From Dyadobacter sp. CY347 (lineage in GTDB: Bacteria > Bacteroidota > Bacteroidia > Cytophagales > Spirosomataceae), in NCBI RefSeq assembly GCF_021502655.1, contig NZ_JAKFFT010000006.1:1-64000 (forward strand): 64,000 nucleotides of DNA, written 5' to 3'. A program made the position numbers and the translations under genes. Below the pieces are notes generated by a model. That model ran no database searches. It saw only the letters and a program-made list of their open reading frames with translations, and was not told the origin of the DNA. Within the stretch, counting starts at the first letter, position 1; the number at the start of each line of letters is the position of its first letter. Below are positions 8,901-18,402 of this stretch, one piece after another.

Positions 8901-8945
8901 CACCCAAATCTACGAAATCATCACACCATTTTCCCAATACAACCC

Positions 8946-10250
8946 ATGTCTACACTCACAAGCGTTGAACGTGACACCACCATTTTTGATCTTATTAATA
9001 GAGAGAAACATCGTCAGGAATCTGGCATCGAGCTCATCGCGTCTGAGAACTTCACGTCCAGACAGGTTATGGAAGCGGCTGGAAGCGTTTTGACTAACAA
9101 ATATGCAGAAGGACTGCCAGGCAAGCGTTATTATGGTGGCTGTGAGGTTGTAGATGAAATAGAACAAATTGCAATTGACCGTTTGAAGGAGCTTTTCGGA
9201 GCAACCTGGGCCAATGTTCAGCCACATTCGGGTGCGCAGGCGAATACAGCTGTGTTTCTTGCTTGCCTTAATCCGGGCGATAAAATCATGGGTTTCAACC
9301 TGTCACACGGTGGTCACCTGACGCACGGTTCGCCGGTTAACATTTCTGGAAAGTATTTTAAGCCTATATTTTACGGGGTAGAAGCGGAAACGGGATTAAT
9401 AGATTGGGATAAAGTAGAAGAAACTGCTGTAAGAGAGCGTCCGAAACTATTGATTTGCGGCGCTTCCGCATATAGCCGCGATTGGGATTACGCACGTTTG
9501 CGCTCGATCGCCGATCAGGTTGGTGCATTGTTAATGGCTGATATTGCTCACCCTGCGGGCTTGATCGCCAAAGGTTTATTGAATGATCCGTTCGATCACT
9601 GCCACATTGTAACAACCACAACACACAAAACCCTTCGCGGACCTCGTGGCGGTGTGATTATGATGCGTAATGATTTTGAAAATCCATTTGGCATTACAAC
9701 ACCAAAAGGACAACTGCGCACCATGTCTTCACTTTTGGATTCGGGTGTTTTCCCAGGAACACAAGGCGGACCTTTGGAGCATATCATTGCAGCTAAGGCG
9801 ATTGCATTTGGAGAAGCATTGAGCGAGGGTTACTACAATTATGCAGTTCAGGTGAAAAAGAATGCACAGGCGATGGCCAAAGCATTTGTAGATAAAGGTT
9901 ACGGGATTATTTCAGGTGGAACAGATAACCATTTGATGCTGATCGACCTGCGTACGAAAAATGGTCAAAATCCGGGCTTAACAGGTAAATTGGCAGAGAA
10001 TACACTGATTAAGGCAGATATAACCATTAACAAGAACATGGTGCCTTTCGACGACAAATCACCTATGATCACATCCGGTATCCGTGTTGGAACAGCTGCT
10101 GTTACGACTCGCGGAATGGTAGAAACGGATATGGAGCGCATTGTGGATTTCATTGATACTGTGCTTGTTAACCATGATCAGGATGCGAAGATCGCAGCTG
10201 TGAAAGGCGAGATCAACAACTGGATGAAACAATTTCCGTTGTATCTCTGA
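8946..10250 (+). CDS. glyA: Serine hydroxymethyltransferase
   Basis: The enzyme is PLP-dependent. It interconverts serine and glycine while loading a one-carbon unit on tetrahydrofolate. The 434-residue product shows the substrate region [10 protein letters not shown], the [10 protein letters not shown] segment, [12 protein letters not shown] and the PLP-lysine motif [14 protein letters not shown]. The frame extends upstream to 8898, but that start overlaps the promoter box, so the ATG at 8946 ([10 protein letters not shown]) was chosen. A strong terminator follows 20 nt after the stop, so it is probably monocistronic. Confidence 0.96.
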   Translation: MSTLTSVERDTTIFDLINREKHRQESGIELIASENFTSRQVMEAAGSVLTNKYAEGLPGKRYYGGCEVVDEIEQIAIDRLKELFGATWANVQPHSGAQANTAVFLACLNPGDKIMGFNLSHGGHLTHGSPVNISGKYFKPIFYGVEAETGLIDWDKVEETAVRERPKLLICGASAYSRDWDYARLRSIADQVGALLMADIAHPAGLIAKGLLNDPFDHCHIVTTTTHKTLRGPRGGVIMMRNDFENPFGITTPKGQLRTMSSLLDSGVFPGTQGGPLEHIIAAKAIAFGEALSEGYYNYAVQVKKNAQAMAKAFVDKGYGIISGGTDNHLMLIDLRTKNGQNPGLTGKLAENTLIKADITINKNMVPFDDKSPMITSGIRVGTAAVTTRGMVETDMERIVDFIDTVLVNHDQDAKIAAVKGEINNWMKQFPLYL

Positions 10251-10271
10251 TATTTAGCATTTCAAATAGCG

Positions 10272-10307
10272 GCAGCGCATCGGTTATCCGGTGCGCTGTT
10301 TTTTTTG
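10272..10307 (+). terminator. Terminator of glyA
   Basis: CAGCGCA-CGG and CCG-GTGCGCTG form a GC-rich hairpin around TTAT, followed by eight T. Confidence 0.85.
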
Positions 10308-10351
10308 TTTATTCCGATGTTTTTTAGCAATAAAATTTCGTTTACTTTTCA

Positions 10352-10359
10352 TAACTTTG
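10352..10359 (+). promoter_or_regulatory. Bacteroidota -7 box
   Basis: TAACTTTG is an exact TAnnTTTG match 24 nt upstream of the TPR-protein ATG at 10384. It lies inside the longer frame that opens at 10291, which argues against that longer frame. Confidence 0.55.
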
Positions 10360-10383
10360 CACTCCAAAATCGAATTAATTGAT

Positions 10384-11085
10384 ATGAGCAAGAAAAACAC
10401 GGACGAATCCGGGCTTGAAATTATTGAAACTCCGGAAGCATTAGCTGGCCAGATCAATAAAGCGGAGGTTTTTTTTATTAAAAATCGCAAGATTGTTTTA
10501 GGGATAGCGGGGGCGGTTGTTTTAGCAGTTGTCGCTTTTGCCGGATATCGCTTTTACATCGACGGACAAGAAGGAACAGCTCAGGATGCGCTTGCTAATG
10601 TCGTTTACGATTTTGAGGCAGATTCATTACAAAAAGCATTAAACGGAAGCGGTGGTAACGAAGGACTTTTATCCATCGCTGACTCTTATAAAGGAACTGA
10701 CGCTAGTAATTTGGCGAATTTCTATGCAGGCGTTGCATTATTGAAGCAAGGAAAATATGATGATGCGATCAGCCATCTTCAATCATTCAGTTCATCAGAT
10801 CTTTTGGTTCATGCGCGTGCGCAATCTTTGATCGGTGATGCATATCTTGAAAAAAACCAACCTGCTGAGGCTATATCTTTTTACAAAAAGGCTGCGGATT
10901 ATGAGAAAAACGAATACTTCACGCCGGTTTATTTAATGAAATTAGCTATCGCGCAGGAAAAAGCAAACCAGCCTGCTGACGCGGTGTCCACATATAAACG
11001 TGTTATCGACGAGTTTCCTCTTTCATCGGAAGTGGTAAACGCGAAGAAATACATGGGTGTATTAGAGGGACAGGTCGGCAAATAA
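10384..11085 (+). CDS. Membrane-anchored tetratricopeptide repeat protein
   Basis: The 233-residue product has a charged N-terminal cytoplasmic stretch, one transmembrane helix at about residues 42-62 (IVLGIAGAVVLAVVAFAGYRF) and a periplasmic part built of TPR-like helices (for example FYAGVALLKQGKYDDAISHL and QSLIGDAYLEKNQPAEAISFYKKA). The layout resembles YfgM-type single-pass TPR proteins, which act with chaperones or the Sec machinery. That role is inferred from architecture only. It has its own promoter box and terminator, so it is transcribed alone. Confidence 0.8.
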   Translation: MSKKNTDESGLEIIETPEALAGQINKAEVFFIKNRKIVLGIAGAVVLAVVAFAGYRFYIDGQEGTAQDALANVVYDFEADSLQKALNGSGGNEGLLSIADSYKGTDASNLANFYAGVALLKQGKYDDAISHLQSFSSSDLLVHARAQSLIGDAYLEKNQPAEAISFYKKAADYEKNEYFTPVYLMKLAIAQEKANQPADAVSTYKRVIDEFPLSSEVVNAKKYMGVLEGQVGK

Positions 11086-11105
11086 TGGTTAACCATTACT
11101 GTTTC

Positions 11106-11146
11106 TAAAAAGGATAAAGCCGACAAAGGTTTTATCCTTTTTTATT
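11106..11146 (+). terminator. Terminator of the TPR gene
   Basis: AAAAGGATAAA and TTTATCCTTTT form a hairpin (with inner GCC/GGT pairing) followed by a T-rich stretch. Confidence 0.8.
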
Positions 11147-11189
11147 GCCCAAGTAATCATATGTTTTCAACTATCCTCTGATTTCAATT

Positions 11190-11696
11190 ATGTCAAGTGC
11201 TGATAAGAATTTAAGTGTTTTCAAAACGGAAGGCCTGCCCGACATTAGCTCAAAAAGGTTTGGTATCCTGGTCGCCGAATGGAATACAGAGGTGACCGAA
11301 AAGCTTTTCGAAGGAGCTTACCAGACATTAATTAATCACGGGGCCACTCCTGAGAACATTGAAAGAGGTAATGTGCCGGGCAGCTTCGAGCTCACATTAG
11401 GCGCGCAATGGTTCGCAGAACGCAGGGATATCGACGCCGTGATCGCATTAGGCGTGGTGATCCAGGGCGAAACCAAGCACAATGATTACATTAACCATGC
11501 TGTGGCACAAGGCATTACCAATGTTAGTTTGAAATCAGGCAAGCCGGTAATTTTCGGAGTCCTGACGCCCAACAATATGGAACAGGCATTAGACCGCGCA
11601 GGCGGCGTTCACGGAAACAAAGGCGACGAAGCCGCTATAACCGCTGTCAAAATGTTAGGCCTTTGGAATCAGATCGCCACGGCAAGGTCATACTAA
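11190..11696 (+). CDS. ribH: 6,7-dimethyl-8-ribityllumazine synthase
   Basis: The enzyme catalyses the penultimate riboflavin step, joining 5-amino-6-ribitylaminouracil and dihydroxybutanone phosphate. The 168-residue product shows the substrate pocket GILVAEWN, the NVPGSFELTLGAQW segment, the loop GVVIQGETKHNDYI with the catalytic His, and FGVLTPNNMEQALDRAGG. Its size is normal for the icosahedral family. It is followed 38 nt later by an aspartate kinase gene, without a terminator, so the two may be cotranscribed. No other rib gene is in the window. Confidence 0.96.
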   Translation: MSSADKNLSVFKTEGLPDISSKRFGILVAEWNTEVTEKLFEGAYQTLINHGATPENIERGNVPGSFELTLGAQWFAERRDIDAVIALGVVIQGETKHNDYINHAVAQGITNVSLKSGKPVIFGVLTPNNMEQALDRAGGVHGNKGDEAAITAVKMLGLWNQIATARSY

Positions 11697-11734
11697 GCAT
11701 TCACTCATTCAAAACTCACTCATTCAAAATTATT

Positions 11735-13093
11735 ATGCAAGTCTGGAAATTTGGCGGGACATCGGTAGGAAAGCCGGAACGCATGCATTCAATCCGCGAA
11801 CTTCTTAACGGCGACTCCAATCGCAAAATCGTTGTTTTGTCCGCGTTATCCGGTTCTACAAACGCGCTTATTGCCATTGGCGAAGCTGCGAAGGCATATG
11901 ATGATGCAAAAGCGAATTCGCTGATAGAAGATTTGAAATCGCATTATCTGTTGTTTATTAACGAGTTATATGCAACCGAGGCAGGCTTAGAGGAAGGAAA
12001 GAACATTGTTGAAACTGAGTTTGGCTTCATTAAGTCGCTGGTGGGGATCAAGCCTTTTACGATCAAACAGGAAAAAGAACTTGTTGCCGAAGGTGAAATC
12101 CTGAGCACCAAAATGTTCCAGGCATATCTGGAAGAAAAAGGAGAAAATTCTGTATTGCTGCCTGCGCTCGATTTCATGCGCATTGATGCAGACGGTGAGC
12201 CGGAACTGGCTACGATTGAAGACAAATTGGTAACGATTTTAAATCAATATACAGACAAGCAAACCATCATTACGCAAGGTTTCATTTGCAGAAATCCGCG
12301 TGAAGAGGTTGATAACCTGAAAAGAGGAGGATCTGATTACACGGCGTCTCTGATCGGTGGCGCCATTCGGGCAGACGAGATCCAGATATGGACAGACATT
12401 GATGGAATGCATAATAATGATCCGCGCATTGTAAAAAGAACTTTCCCAATCCGTGAGCTGACATTTGAAGAGGCAGCAGAACTGGCTTATTTCGGAGCAA
12501 AGATCTTGCACCCAAGTACAATCACGCCAGCCAAGCTTCGTGGTGTTCCGGTGAGGTTGAAGAACACCATGCAGCCAGAAGCCCCGGGCACATTAATCGC
12601 CAACCAGACTTCGGACCGTGACATTAAAGCCATTGCGGCTAAGGACAACATTACTGCAATTTATATACATTCAACCCGTATGCTGAATGCTTACGGCTTC
12701 CTTCGTAGGGTGTTTGAAATTTTTGAAAAATACAAAACACCTGTCGATATGATCACGACTTCCGAAGTTTCGGTTTCCGTGACAATCGACAATTCTGAGA
12801 ACCTGGAACAAATCACTGCCGAGCTGCGGGAATTTGCTGACCTTGAAGAACATGATCGTGATCAGAACATCATTTGTATAGTAGGAAATTTCAGTGCGGA
12901 TAAAGAGGGAATTGCGTTAAAAGTGCTGGATGCGATGAAAAACATCCCTATACGAATGATTTCGTATGGTGCATCGGAACACAACTTATCACTGCTTATT
13001 CACTCCAAATACAAGGCTGAGGCATTGAATGTGCTGAATGAGCGCCTGTTTTATTACGAAGATGCAATGAAAGACATTTTTACAGCTCCATAA
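11735..13093 (+). CDS. lysC: Aspartate kinase
   Basis: The enzyme phosphorylates aspartate to open the lysine, threonine and methionine pathway. The 452-residue protein has the N-terminal KFGGTSVG motif, RGGSDYTASLIGGAI and TDIDGMHNNDPRIV in the kinase domain, and two ACT-like regulatory domains from about residue 300 (for example VDMITTSEVSVSVTID). It is monofunctional: no homoserine dehydrogenase domain follows. The frame opens at 11663, inside ribH, but MQVWKFGGTSVG at 11735 is the normal N-terminus. A direct repeat (CTCATTCAAAA twice) lies just upstream. The serS ATG begins 1 nt after the stop. The isozyme class and the symbol are tentative. Confidence 0.92.
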   Translation: MQVWKFGGTSVGKPERMHSIRELLNGDSNRKIVVLSALSGSTNALIAIGEAAKAYDDAKANSLIEDLKSHYLLFINELYATEAGLEEGKNIVETEFGFIKSLVGIKPFTIKQEKELVAEGEILSTKMFQAYLEEKGENSVLLPALDFMRIDADGEPELATIEDKLVTILNQYTDKQTIITQGFICRNPREEVDNLKRGGSDYTASLIGGAIRADEIQIWTDIDGMHNNDPRIVKRTFPIRELTFEEAAELAYFGAKILHPSTITPAKLRGVPVRLKNTMQPEAPGTLIANQTSDRDIKAIAAKDNITAIYIHSTRMLNAYGFLRRVFEIFEKYKTPVDMITTSEVSVSVTIDNSENLEQITAELREFADLEEHDRDQNIICIVGNFSADKEGIALKVLDAMKNIPIRMISYGASEHNLSLLIHSKYKAEALNVLNERLFYYEDAMKDIFTAP

Positions 13094-13094
13094 T

Positions 13095-14387
13095 ATGTTA
13101 CAAACGAATTTTATCCGCGAGAACAGAGATTTTACCATCGCCGGATTAACAAAAAAGCATTTCAAGGATGCCGCGGAAGTTGTAGATCAGATTATTGAAC
13201 TAGACAAGAAGCGCAGACAATTGCAGCAAGACCTGGATGAAACATTATCTGAATCTAATGCAAAAGCCAGGGAGATCGGCGGATTAATGAAAGCCGGGGC
13301 AACTGCGGAAGCAGAGGCAGCCAAGGCAGAAACGGCCGTATTGAAAGAACGCTCTAAGGCGCTGGATGAAGCGCATAAAGAAGTTGAGGGCAAATTGCTT
13401 CAAGAGCTCGTTAAGCTCCCCAATTTGCCGCACGAAAGCGTTCCGGAAGGAAGAACAGCTGAGGATAATGTAAATGTGCTGGAAGCAGGTGAGAAGCCTG
13501 TTCTGCCAAAAGGCGCATTACCACATTGGGAATTAATTGAAAAGCTTGGCAAAAACCAGGCGCCTATCATTGATTTTAAGTTAGGAAATAAAATCTCAGG
13601 AGCCGGATTTCCGGTTTATAAAGGAAAGGCGGCCAGGCTACAACGGGCAATGATCGCGTTTTTCCTGGATGAAGCGGGAAAAGCAGGTTATACCGAAGTG
13701 CAGCCTCCTATTGTAGTCAATGCGGATTCCGGATTTGCTACGGGACAGTTGCCTGACAAAGAAGGCCAGATGTATCATGACGCGCAGGACGACCTTTATT
13801 TAATTCCTACTGCCGAAGTTCCGGTTACCAACTTGTATCGGGACGTAATTGTTGCTGAAAGCGAATTGCCGGTCAAAAATGTCGCATATACACCGTGTTT
13901 TCGTCGTGAGGCAGGCAGCTGGGGCGCACACGTGCGCGGACTGAACAGGTTGCACCAGTTTGACAAAGTTGAAATCGTGCAGATCAATAAGGCTGAGGAT
14001 TCTTACAAGGCTTTGGACGAAATGGTGGAGCATGTGAAAAGCCTGCTTGGCAAACTCGAACTTCCTTACCGCATTCTGCGCCTTTGCGGAGGCGATATGG
14101 GCTTCACATCAGCATTAACTTACGATTTCGAAGTGTGGTCCGCAGGGCAGGAACGCTGGCTGGAATGCAGCTCAGTTTCGAACTTTGAAACTTACCAGGC
14201 AAACCGGTTGAAATTGAGATATAAAACCGCTGATAAGAAAACGCAGTTGCTGCATACATTGAATGGCTCGGCGCTCGCATTGCCGCGCATTGTGGCAGCA
14301 TTGCTGGAAAACAATCAGCAGGCGGATGGAACAGTTAAAATTCCTGCCGCATTGGTTCCTTATTGCGGTTTTGATATTATAGAATAA
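13095..14387 (+). CDS. serS: Seryl-tRNA synthetase
   Basis: This class II synthetase charges tRNA-Ser. The N-terminal 110 residues are charged and predicted to form the long antiparallel coiled-coil arm that grips the tRNA variable arm. The catalytic core shows motif 2 (CFRREAGSWGAHVRGLNRLH) and motif 3 (NGSALALPRIVAALLEN), with LRLCGGDMGFTSALTYDFEVW between them. Its 430 residues match the family. Only one base separates it from the aspartate kinase stop, so the two are translated from one mRNA. A terminator follows. Confidence 0.97.
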   Translation: MLQTNFIRENRDFTIAGLTKKHFKDAAEVVDQIIELDKKRRQLQQDLDETLSESNAKAREIGGLMKAGATAEAEAAKAETAVLKERSKALDEAHKEVEGKLLQELVKLPNLPHESVPEGRTAEDNVNVLEAGEKPVLPKGALPHWELIEKLGKNQAPIIDFKLGNKISGAGFPVYKGKAARLQRAMIAFFLDEAGKAGYTEVQPPIVVNADSGFATGQLPDKEGQMYHDAQDDLYLIPTAEVPVTNLYRDVIVAESELPVKNVAYTPCFRREAGSWGAHVRGLNRLHQFDKVEIVQINKAEDSYKALDEMVEHVKSLLGKLELPYRILRLCGGDMGFTSALTYDFEVWSAGQERWLECSSVSNFETYQANRLKLRYKTADKKTQLLHTLNGSALALPRIVAALLENNQQADGTVKIPAALVPYCGFDIIE

Positions 14388-14411
14388 AGCGTTTTAGATT
14401 TCTTATAATGC

Positions 14412-14445
14412 AAAATGCCCTCGTCGATAGCGAGGGCATTTTTTA
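14412..14445 (+). terminator. Terminator of the ribH-lysC-serS unit
   Basis: AAAATGCCCTCG and CGAGGGCATTTT form a perfect hairpin followed by T residues. It may also serve the convergent minus-strand gene ending at 14484. Confidence 0.85.
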
Positions 14446-14483
14446 TGATTTTAGGAAATGGAATAATGCTTTTGGAAAAACAT

Positions 14484-15743
14484 TTATGATTTTAAAGGAA
14501 ACAATGCTGCATCTTTTTTGGGAAATGCCAGCCAAATAAAATAACCTGTCAGCAGAACAATGCAAACTTGCATAGCATAGTCGACAAACAGTTCCAATGA
14601 GGCAAATGTATCAAACGGCGTCATATAGCAAGGCATGCCTAGCCGCCACCAGTATGAAGGGTGCACCACGCACAACACATTAAAAATCAGTAATAGTGTG
14701 ACTTGTACCGGTTTTTTCCAATCGATCACATAGAACACAAGCGGAATCAGAAACAGGAAAATGTAATTGCTGTAAGCGCTTTGCTGCACAATCATCATCG
14801 TTGCGTAAAGCACAATCCAAACACGGGACAGCATGACCCTGAAATCCGCTTTTTGAAGCCTTAATGCAGCCAGGCAAGCCAGTCCCACCGAAATAACAAG
14901 CCCTATCCAGTTCCAGAATTTCTCGCCGACACCAATGTGATTGAAAAACCATGGATTAATGATAGCAGGAATGTTCGGAGCACGCAAGGTTTTAGCCTCG
15001 TCCAATGGTTGTGTAAATTCCCAGCCTACTAACGGATAAAGGATTGCAAGCGAAATAACGCCAATAATGGCCATTGGAATTACTAACCTTAACTTATGCT
15101 TCTCCAAAAGAAATAATGGCACGAGGATCAGCACAAAAATCGCTTTCGTCATCAGCAACCCGATCGCCAGAATGACCGCGTACCATTCCACGCGCAATGT
15201 TCGCTCACGGATCAGATAAGCCAGGATCACAAACAGCCACATCCAGACATCTTCCTGCGCGCCAATAATGCAAAGCACCAGTCCGCCCGGTAAAAGGAAA
15301 TACAGCAGCGATTTGAATAGAAAAATCCCTTTTGACTGGAATGGCCGAAAGAAATGATAAGATGCCCAAAGTGCCGCACCATCCATAATCGCCATTGTAA
15401 GGACAATCATTTTCGGATGATACCAGATTTTAAGGAATGCGCCTAAAAAGTAAGGATATAGCGGCGAATACGGCGACCAGAAATCGCGGTAAACAACCTG
15501 TCCTAATGAAGCTTTGCTGCCTTCGTCCCAAAAACCATTCACATCAGAGGTAGGTTCGAGGCCGGCTACCAGGTAAATCAGAATAAACGGAGCGAGGCGG
15601 AAGAGCGCCCAGCCAATGCTTAGCATGACATTAACGGGCTTGTTTTCCAGCCATTTCGTCAATGTTTCTCTTTTGAAAAGAACAATCCCCGCAAGTAAAA
15701 TACAAATCAGGCTGATGCCCAGTTTCCCCAGGACTATGCTCAT
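14484..15743 (-). CDS. Polytopic membrane protein, GT-C glycosyltransferase-like
   Basis: The 419-residue protein has about ten hydrophobic helices and a soluble loop after helix 2 that carries YRDFWSPYSPLYPYF. This acidic/aromatic loop, in this place, recalls GT-C type polyprenol-sugar-dependent transferases such as the GT87 and DUF2029 groups; the assignment rests on topology and this motif only. It is a paralogue of the gene just upstream, which has a matching YRDFWSYHAPLYAY segment. Their reading frames overlap by four bases (ATGA), so the pair is translationally coupled. Acceptor and donor are unknown. Confidence 0.7.
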   Translation of the reverse strand: MSIVLGKLGISLICILLAGIVLFKRETLTKWLENKPVNVMLSIGWALFRLAPFILIYLVAGLEPTSDVNGFWDEGSKASLGQVVYRDFWSPYSPLYPYFLGAFLKIWYHPKMIVLTMAIMDGAALWASYHFFRPFQSKGIFLFKSLLYFLLPGGLVLCIIGAQEDVWMWLFVILAYLIRERTLRVEWYAVILAIGLLMTKAIFVLILVPLFLLEKHKLRLVIPMAIIGVISLAILYPLVGWEFTQPLDEAKTLRAPNIPAIINPWFFNHIGVGEKFWNWIGLVISVGLACLAALRLQKADFRVMLSRVWIVLYATMMIVQQSAYSNYIFLFLIPLVFYVIDWKKPVQVTLLLIFNVLCVVHPSYWWRLGMPCYMTPFDTFASLELFVDYAMQVCIVLLTGYFIWLAFPKKDAALFPLKS

Positions 15744-17008
15744 GCCGTTATCAGTTTTTCAGAAACCACTTTGCGGTATGTTTCTCGAAGGATCCAGAAA
15801 AAGCAAAGCACATTCAGGATTTGCAGGCAATATTCGAACAGGTAGGAAACGTTGCTGAACATTCCCAGAGAAGTATAGGCAGGTTGTTTGATATACACCC
15901 AAACAAATGGCTGCACAACCGTAAGCCAGTTCACGGCCAGTAAAATAACAACATGAAATGTTTTGCGGACATCAATAATCTCAAACAGAACGGCCATCAA
16001 ATAAGCGATCAGATAAGCACCCATAGCACTGGCCTGGAAAATCATCATACAAACAAAACAAGCGATGAAAATTCCCGGAAGCACTTCATTAATGTGCTTA
16101 TGACGCGCCTTATATGCCATAAATGCGGGCACAAAAACAGTGAACAGCAATCCGATCCAGTTGATCAATGTTGATTTTTTCTCATTAACCGTAACAAAAA
16201 GCTCTACAAATGGTCTGGAAATTGAAAAGAGATTCGGCGTCATGAGCTGCTCCGTATGCTGAATGGGCATGAGAAACAGATCGCCGATCTGCCAGTAAAG
16301 GAATCCGACCGCTGGCAAGCCAACCGCCGCCATGACCAAAAGCATTTTAATCGGTTTCTTGACAACAACCAAAAGGGCTGGTAATAAAAAAATAAAGGTT
16401 ACCTTAATAGTCAGAAGGGCGAGCGCATAAAGCAACCCGATGCCAACTTCATAATTCACAGGCTTTTTAATGGTAAAGCGCCAGATGATCAATGCTGCAC
16501 CCCAGAACCAGACCTCTTCCTGCCCATCCACCAGAATGTACATAAAACCCGCAGGGAGCATGTAATAAATTAGCGCAAGCTGCAATGCATTATTAATCCG
16601 GCTTTTATAAGTATCATAAGTGAGCCAGAGGATGAAACTCTCCATCAAAACCATAAACAGCACGATGGCGCGGGAATTGTGCCAGATCCACACAGGCAGG
16701 CTGATAATGTAGGCATATAACGGCGCGTGGTAGGACCAGAAATCGCGATACACGAACCCGCCTTGTTTTGCTGCTTCTGCTTTGTAAAAAAAGAAAGGAA
16801 TGTCGCCCCGGGGATCTTCATTAACAATCAGGAAAATGCCGATCCAGGGAATAAGCCTGAGCAGAACAAAGGCAATGCCCAAAACCATTTTGTCGTTGTC
16901 CTTCTGCCACTTAGCTAACAGCCCGGATTTGCTGATCGTCCAGATAATGCCAAACGTCAGCAGAAGGTTTAAAAGGAGTTTTGTATAAAATACAGTAAGA
17001 ACGGGCAT
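15740..17008 (-). CDS. Polytopic membrane protein, GT-C glycosyltransferase-like
   Basis: This is the first gene of a tandem paralogous pair, about 422 residues with around ten membrane helices. The loop after the second helix contains DPRGDIPFFFYK and YRDFWSYHAPLYAY, shared in outline with the next gene. A later VDGQEEVWFWG segment corresponds to IGAQEDVWMWL in the partner. The frame opens at a TTG at 17020, but the ATG at 17008 (MPVLTVFYTKLLL) is preferred because it lies about 16 nt after the predicted transcript start. It is likely involved in envelope glycan assembly; this is inference. Confidence 0.7.
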   Translation of the reverse strand: MPVLTVFYTKLLLNLLLTFGIIWTISKSGLLAKWQKDNDKMVLGIAFVLLRLIPWIGIFLIVNEDPRGDIPFFFYKAEAAKQGGFVYRDFWSYHAPLYAYIISLPVWIWHNSRAIVLFMVLMESFILWLTYDTYKSRINNALQLALIYYMLPAGFMYILVDGQEEVWFWGAALIIWRFTIKKPVNYEVGIGLLYALALLTIKVTFIFLLPALLVVVKKPIKMLLVMAAVGLPAVGFLYWQIGDLFLMPIQHTEQLMTPNLFSISRPFVELFVTVNEKKSTLINWIGLLFTVFVPAFMAYKARHKHINEVLPGIFIACFVCMMIFQASAMGAYLIAYLMAVLFEIIDVRKTFHVVILLAVNWLTVVQPFVWVYIKQPAYTSLGMFSNVSYLFEYCLQILNVLCFFWILRETYRKVVSEKLITA

Positions 17009-17030
17009 TTTTTGCAGCAAAATTTGAGCG

Positions 17031-17038
17031 CAAACTTA
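17031..17038 (-). promoter_or_regulatory. Bacteroidota -7 box for the GT-C-like pair
   Basis: The minus strand reads TAAGTTTG, an exact TAnnTTTG match, 23 nt before the chosen ATG at 17008. Confidence 0.45.
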
Positions 17039-17090
17039 AGACAACTTTTTAAACAATCATATCATGCCTTATCACACGCAGTTAATTGGA

Positions 17091-18230
17091 ATGGATTTCA
17101 ACCTCAGCGAAGAGCACCTCGCAGTCCAGGAAGCAGCCAGGGATTTTGCTAAAAATCATTTATTACCCGGTGTTCTGGAAAGGGACGAAGAGCAGAAATT
17201 CGATAAGCAGCTCTTGCGACAAATGGGAGAACTCGGTTTTCTGGGCATGATGACCGGCCAGGAATATGGCGGCGGGGGCATGGATACGCTTTCTTATGTG
17301 ATTGCCATGGAAGAAATTTCCAAGATCGACGCATCCGCCGGGGTTATCATGTCCGTCAATAATTCACTTGTGTGCTGGGGACTGGAAAAATTTGGAACCG
17401 CAGAACAAAAGGAAAAATATCTTACCAAACTGGCATCCGGGCAAGTTTTAGGCGCATTCTGCTTGTCGGAGCCGGAAGCAGGCTCAGACGCAACTTCTCA
17501 GCATACCACCGCAATTGATAAAGGAGACTATTATCTCTTAAATGGCACCAAAAACTGGATCACGAATGGACAAACCGCAGACATTTGCCTCGTGATGGCG
17601 CAGACAGATTTGGGAAAGAAGTACGAGGGGATTAATGCATTTATTGTTGAAAAAGGTTTGGAAGGTTTTGAAGTTGGTAAAAAGGAAAACAAAATGGGCA
17701 TACGGGCGTCTGACACCACTTCCTTGCTTTTTACAGACGTAAAAGTTCCTAAACAGAACAGGATCGGAGAGGACGGGTTTGGATTCAGGTTTGCGATGAG
17801 CACATTGAACGGCGGCCGGATCGGTATTGCGGCGCAGGCACTTGGCATTGCTGCGGGCGCCTTTGAGTTGTCCCTTGAATATTCCAAACAAAGAAGGACT
17901 TTCGGCAAACCGATCAGCGAGCACCAGGCCATTCAATTTAAATTGTCTGAAATGGCTACGAAACTGGAAGCTGCGCGCCTGCTCGTTTACAAAGCGGCCC
18001 GGTTGAAAGATGAAGGCAAAGATTACATTCAGGCCTCGGCGATGGCAAAATTATATGCCTCCGAAACCGCAATGTGGCTGACCACAGAAGCGGTCCAGAT
18101 TCATGGCGGTTATGGTTATGTCAAAGAATATCATGTTGAGCGCCTGATGCGTGACGCAAAAATCACTCAGATTTATGAGGGTACCTCTGAAATCCAAAAA
18201 CTTATAATCGCCCGCGAGCTCCTGAAATAA
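17091..18230 (+). CDS. Acyl-CoA dehydrogenase
   Basis: This is a flavoenzyme of fatty or branched-chain acyl-CoA oxidation. It shows FCLSEPEAGSDATSQ and NGTKNWITNGQ around the FAD, RRTFGKPISEHQAIQ, and the C-terminal QIYEGTSEIQKLIIARELL with the catalytic glutamate region of short-chain enzymes. From the ATG at 17091 (MDFNLSEEHLAVQEAA) it has 379 residues, the usual length. An earlier in-frame ATG at 17064 adds nine residues without family support. The specific substrate cannot be called. No other beta-oxidation gene is adjacent. Confidence 0.93.
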   Translation: MDFNLSEEHLAVQEAARDFAKNHLLPGVLERDEEQKFDKQLLRQMGELGFLGMMTGQEYGGGGMDTLSYVIAMEEISKIDASAGVIMSVNNSLVCWGLEKFGTAEQKEKYLTKLASGQVLGAFCLSEPEAGSDATSQHTTAIDKGDYYLLNGTKNWITNGQTADICLVMAQTDLGKKYEGINAFIVEKGLEGFEVGKKENKMGIRASDTTSLLFTDVKVPKQNRIGEDGFGFRFAMSTLNGGRIGIAAQALGIAAGAFELSLEYSKQRRTFGKPISEHQAIQFKLSEMATKLEAARLLVYKAARLKDEGKDYIQASAMAKLYASETAMWLTTEAVQIHGGYGYVKEYHVERLMRDAKITQIYEGTSEIQKLIIARELLK

Positions 18231-18308
18231 TTTGATTTCGGGCATCCTGGCCGATTTATTCGAAATGTTGGATTAAAATGATACAGAAATATCACTTTTT
18301 TTTAGTTT

Positions 18309-18360
18309 TTTGTCAATATATACTTGTATTAGTTTTGTACAATTTATTAGATTTGTACAA
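18309..18360 (+). promoter_or_regulatory. Promoter and palindrome pair upstream of the AraC-type gene
   Basis: TTTG at 18309-18312 and TAGTTTTG at 18330-18337 form a Bacteroidota promoter with a 17-nt spacer. The palindrome TTGTACAA occurs at 18335-18342, overlapping the -7 box, and again at 18353-18360. The two copies are 18 bp apart, so they lie on nearly the same face of the helix. The placement suggests an operator, possibly for autoregulation. This is an inference from position and symmetry. Confidence 0.5.
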
Positions 18361-18402
18361 AATTTGAAACAACGGTCAATAGGGCCCTTAATTATATCAA
18401 GT

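Noticed and set aside
8898-8945. Upstream start of glyA
   Set aside because: This start lies within the TATTTTTG promoter box, so the transcript cannot include it.
14484-17008. A single broken gene split by a frameshift
   Set aside because: Both frames are full length, have matching loops and separate starts with a four-base overlap. They are paralogues, not fragments.
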